A DNA stretch of 64,000 nucleotides from Apus apus (taxonomy: Eukaryota > Chordata > Aves > Apodiformes > Apodidae), in the NCBI RefSeq assembly GCF_020740795.1, contig NC_067283.1:42831659-42895658 (forward strand), read 5' to 3'. This document shows positions 61,601 to 64,000 of the stretch, in pieces (position 1 is the first letter of the stretch; each line of letters begins with the position of its first letter). A program made the translations under genes and the position numbers. The notes beneath the pieces are model-generated. The model did not search any database, had not been told where the DNA came from, and saw nothing but the letters and a program-made list of their open reading frames with translations.

Positions 61601-64000
61601 AAAAAGTTAGGAAAAGGCGACTGCCTTGACCCAGAAAACATGCTAAGACTTGAGGCTTCATCTGCCTCTACTTTCTATTTTTAGTATGCTGCATATACCT
61701 TTTAAAATTGTGACAGCTGCAAATGTGTTTGTATACTTGTTATTCATTTAATTTTTCCAAACAAAAGTCTTCAATGTACCACACCTGAAAAGTCAACACA
61801 TTGAATTTATTGAGTTACACTGGGAAAGAGCAACTTTTGCTTTGTAGTTACTCTTTAGCAAGAGTATCAAAATACAAATAAATCTTAAACCAGTGCTTAT
61901 CCAAATCTCCCAAAGTTATTACAAATCTCATTAGCAAATTAATTCTAAGTGCATGCCTTTAAAAACTTCTCAAAACTCAAACACTTTATTATAATGCCTT
62001 TAGTAGGTATAGAAGCTTCTCTCCATCAGAGGAAGGAATAAATATTTGTGAGGAACTCGGAGTCTATTAGCTATTTTAGGTTTGATGGATAAAGCTAATT
62101 ACATTACTATGCTGCGTTATGTATTACCAGGGACTCAAAAAAAGTATACATGCTTTACAAAATAATTTCTTAATAAGAATACATACACACATACACACAA
62201 TTTGGCATTTGAATTACAAATCCTAAGACAGTTAAGCACATTTTTCTTTTTTGTTGTCTCTGGACATCTCCAAAGTATAAGAAAAAGTGATGCTGCTTAG
62301 TTTCAGACAAAAGGAAAATTTCATATTCCTCAGACTTAAACACGATTGCATATCTATATTATGAAACAGATATTTTTAAGTGCTACTGAAGCAATATCTA
62401 AAACAGAGCCTCATGCACCTTCAAAAAGAGTCATCATCATACTATTCACTCCAAAATTTTTAAAGAAAAAATCCTTCTTTATTTCTAACTGTATGATAAG
62501 TTAACAACTGACTTCTGTATGTAAACTCGGAGAGCAAAACATTTCTGACACACAATTCTCAATATAGAATTGCAAGGTAGACTAAAAATAGATTGCTGCA
62601 AACATAAGGTTTAGCATCATTTTTTTTGCAAGTAACATTAAAGGTCCTCCTTTTCCAGAGTAAATCCTAAAGAACTAAAATTCTCCATTACACCAAACTA
62701 CACTTACACATTCACACGACAGTGAGGAAACAGAAGTGATGCCTCCAGCAAGAAGTGCCATACACCAAAGCTGAACACAAGCAAAAGAGGGACAACAGAT
62801 TTAATTTTGCAGAAGAGTCAGGCTAGGACACAGTTGAAACAAAGCCAAACCAATCTGCTTACACACAGTATTTCTGCATCTTGTTAACAAAATGAAAAGT
62901 CTTATACTCAACAAAACAAAAGCTGTTTCGTTTTTATCCCTACATTGCTACATTCCACCCTTCTGATGAGCTCCTCAAGTTGGGGGTTGTGCTCGTCAAA
63001 GCTGCCCTGTCCAAGGTGCTATTCCAAGGTCTATGAAAGGAGTTTGAAGACATCCTTCTTTCTGCTCTCAAAGATATAGAAAGCCACAATACAAAACCCT
63101 AGCCAGCCTCTGCCATTCTCACTACTCCAGGCAAAAAGTATGTTTACTCAGCAGAAAATGCAGTATCAATAAGTGTTCTGCTACAAGACAGAATTTAGTA
63201 GAATGATGACCCATGGATGGGAAGGATTGACAATGAGGTGACTGAATCACCTTCTGTGAATGCAGGCAAGCAGGCACTTATCTACAAATAGCTACTTAAA
63301 TGTTCAACCATAAACTATCACATTAGAGACAACTTTGACTCTCTATTGCAGAGCTTCTCTAAACTTTCAGTTAAATATATTAAAATTAAGAATATTTACT
63401 ACTTATGAAATTTCTGCATTTCTTTCAGTTTAGAACAAGAACACAGAAGTAGATTTTCACTCATCTTAAAACATGACATTTCTTACATCTCACTGAAATT
63501 TGTACATGGAAGAACAATGAATGCATTATTTCCAGGACAAACATGAGTCTTGACTTTTTATTTAAATTGTTTCTCTACTGTGAAGTGTCAAGTGTGTTTA
63601 AAATATGGTGAAGCAAAGCAGCAAGAGCATGTTTCTTTTGTGTCATCAGTATTGTTGGCCTTCCCCCCTTCCATCTGGGGCTCACATTTCTTTTTCCAAC
63701 AGCTCTTTGAAAAGCCCTGGAGGGACTTAATTGTGTGTAATCAATAATCCTACTGGTTCCTTGATGGAGCTTTTTTGTTTGCTTTTAAAAAACATCAGTT
63801 AAAATTCAGCTTGGTATGGGAATTATAAAACTAATCTCTAAAAAAATATGATAAAGCAATGCCAAGAAAAACTTGAAATAATGTTCCCTTCTGCCTCCCC
63901 CAAAAGGCATATTTTTGTGAACTAGGTTTTACACTTTTTACAAAACAAAGATGGCTTCTGGGTAGAACAATTCACAACATTTATTTCTAACATAAATATA
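58633..64000 (-). other. DYNC1LI1: DYNC1LI1 intron 2 (partial)
   Basis: I looked for the minus-strand match to exon 2 (the LWSCILSEVSTRSRSKLP region of LIC1) and did not find it. Intron 2 therefore seems to be at least 5.4 kb and to run off the right edge. No CR1 tail, LTR or other gene was seen; the sequence is AT-rich. Confidence 0.75.

Noticed and set aside
58633-64000. Search for DYNC1LI1 exons 1 and 2
   Set aside because: No minus-strand segment matched the expected exon 2 residues with splice sites, and there is no CpG island for exon 1; both are taken to lie beyond the window.
1-64000. CRISPR arrays, bacterial operons, tRNA or rRNA genes
   Set aside because: The window is vertebrate. 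No regularly spaced direct repeats of CRISPR type, no tRNA cloverleaf boxes and no rRNA segments were recognised by eye.

Overview
The window is vertebrate nuclear DNA, most likely from a bird. It has large introns with GT-AG splice sites and sparse CpG outside one island. It carries several CR1 LINE 3' ends with the avian tail made of repeated ATTCTATG, plus two solo LTRs of types common in bird genomes. The three genes recognised are CMTM7 (+ strand), CMTM6 (- strand) and DYNC1LI1 (- strand). This is the same order and orientation as on human 3p22. The species cannot be named from the sequence.

Layout. 1-7007 is the end of CMTM7 intron 1, with a decayed CR1. CMTM7 exons 2-5 lie between 7008 and 11553, followed by a 3'UTR to about 12.3 kb; exon 1 is outside the window. 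About 12.3-21.35 kb is a convergent intergenic gap in which no gene was found. CMTM6 is complete: four coding exons (37313 down to 25952, 182 aa) and a probable 4.6 kb 3'UTR ending near 21355. Its 8 kb first intron holds two LTRs in the gene's own orientation, a CR1 with an open reverse-transcriptase tail, and a CpG-rich patch. Its promoter is a CpG island with a 16-bp minisatellite. About 37.6-43.15 kb is intergenic. DYNC1LI1 exons 13 to 3 run from 43974 to 58632; exons 1-2 lie beyond the right edge, and 58633-64000 is intron.

Function. CMTM6 and CMTM7 are four-pass MARVEL-domain proteins of the plasma membrane and endosomes. CMTM6 is known in mammals as a PD-L1 stabiliser. DYNC1LI1 is the dynein light intermediate chain that links the motor to cargo adaptors. 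The genes are neighbours by conserved synteny and do not form an operon-like unit.

The most unusual finding is a decayed second copy of DYNC1LI1 exon 8 in the intron between exons 6 and 7 (about 50488-50588). It includes a 26-bp stretch identical to the real exon and carries an in-frame stop. I saw no new multi-gene system.
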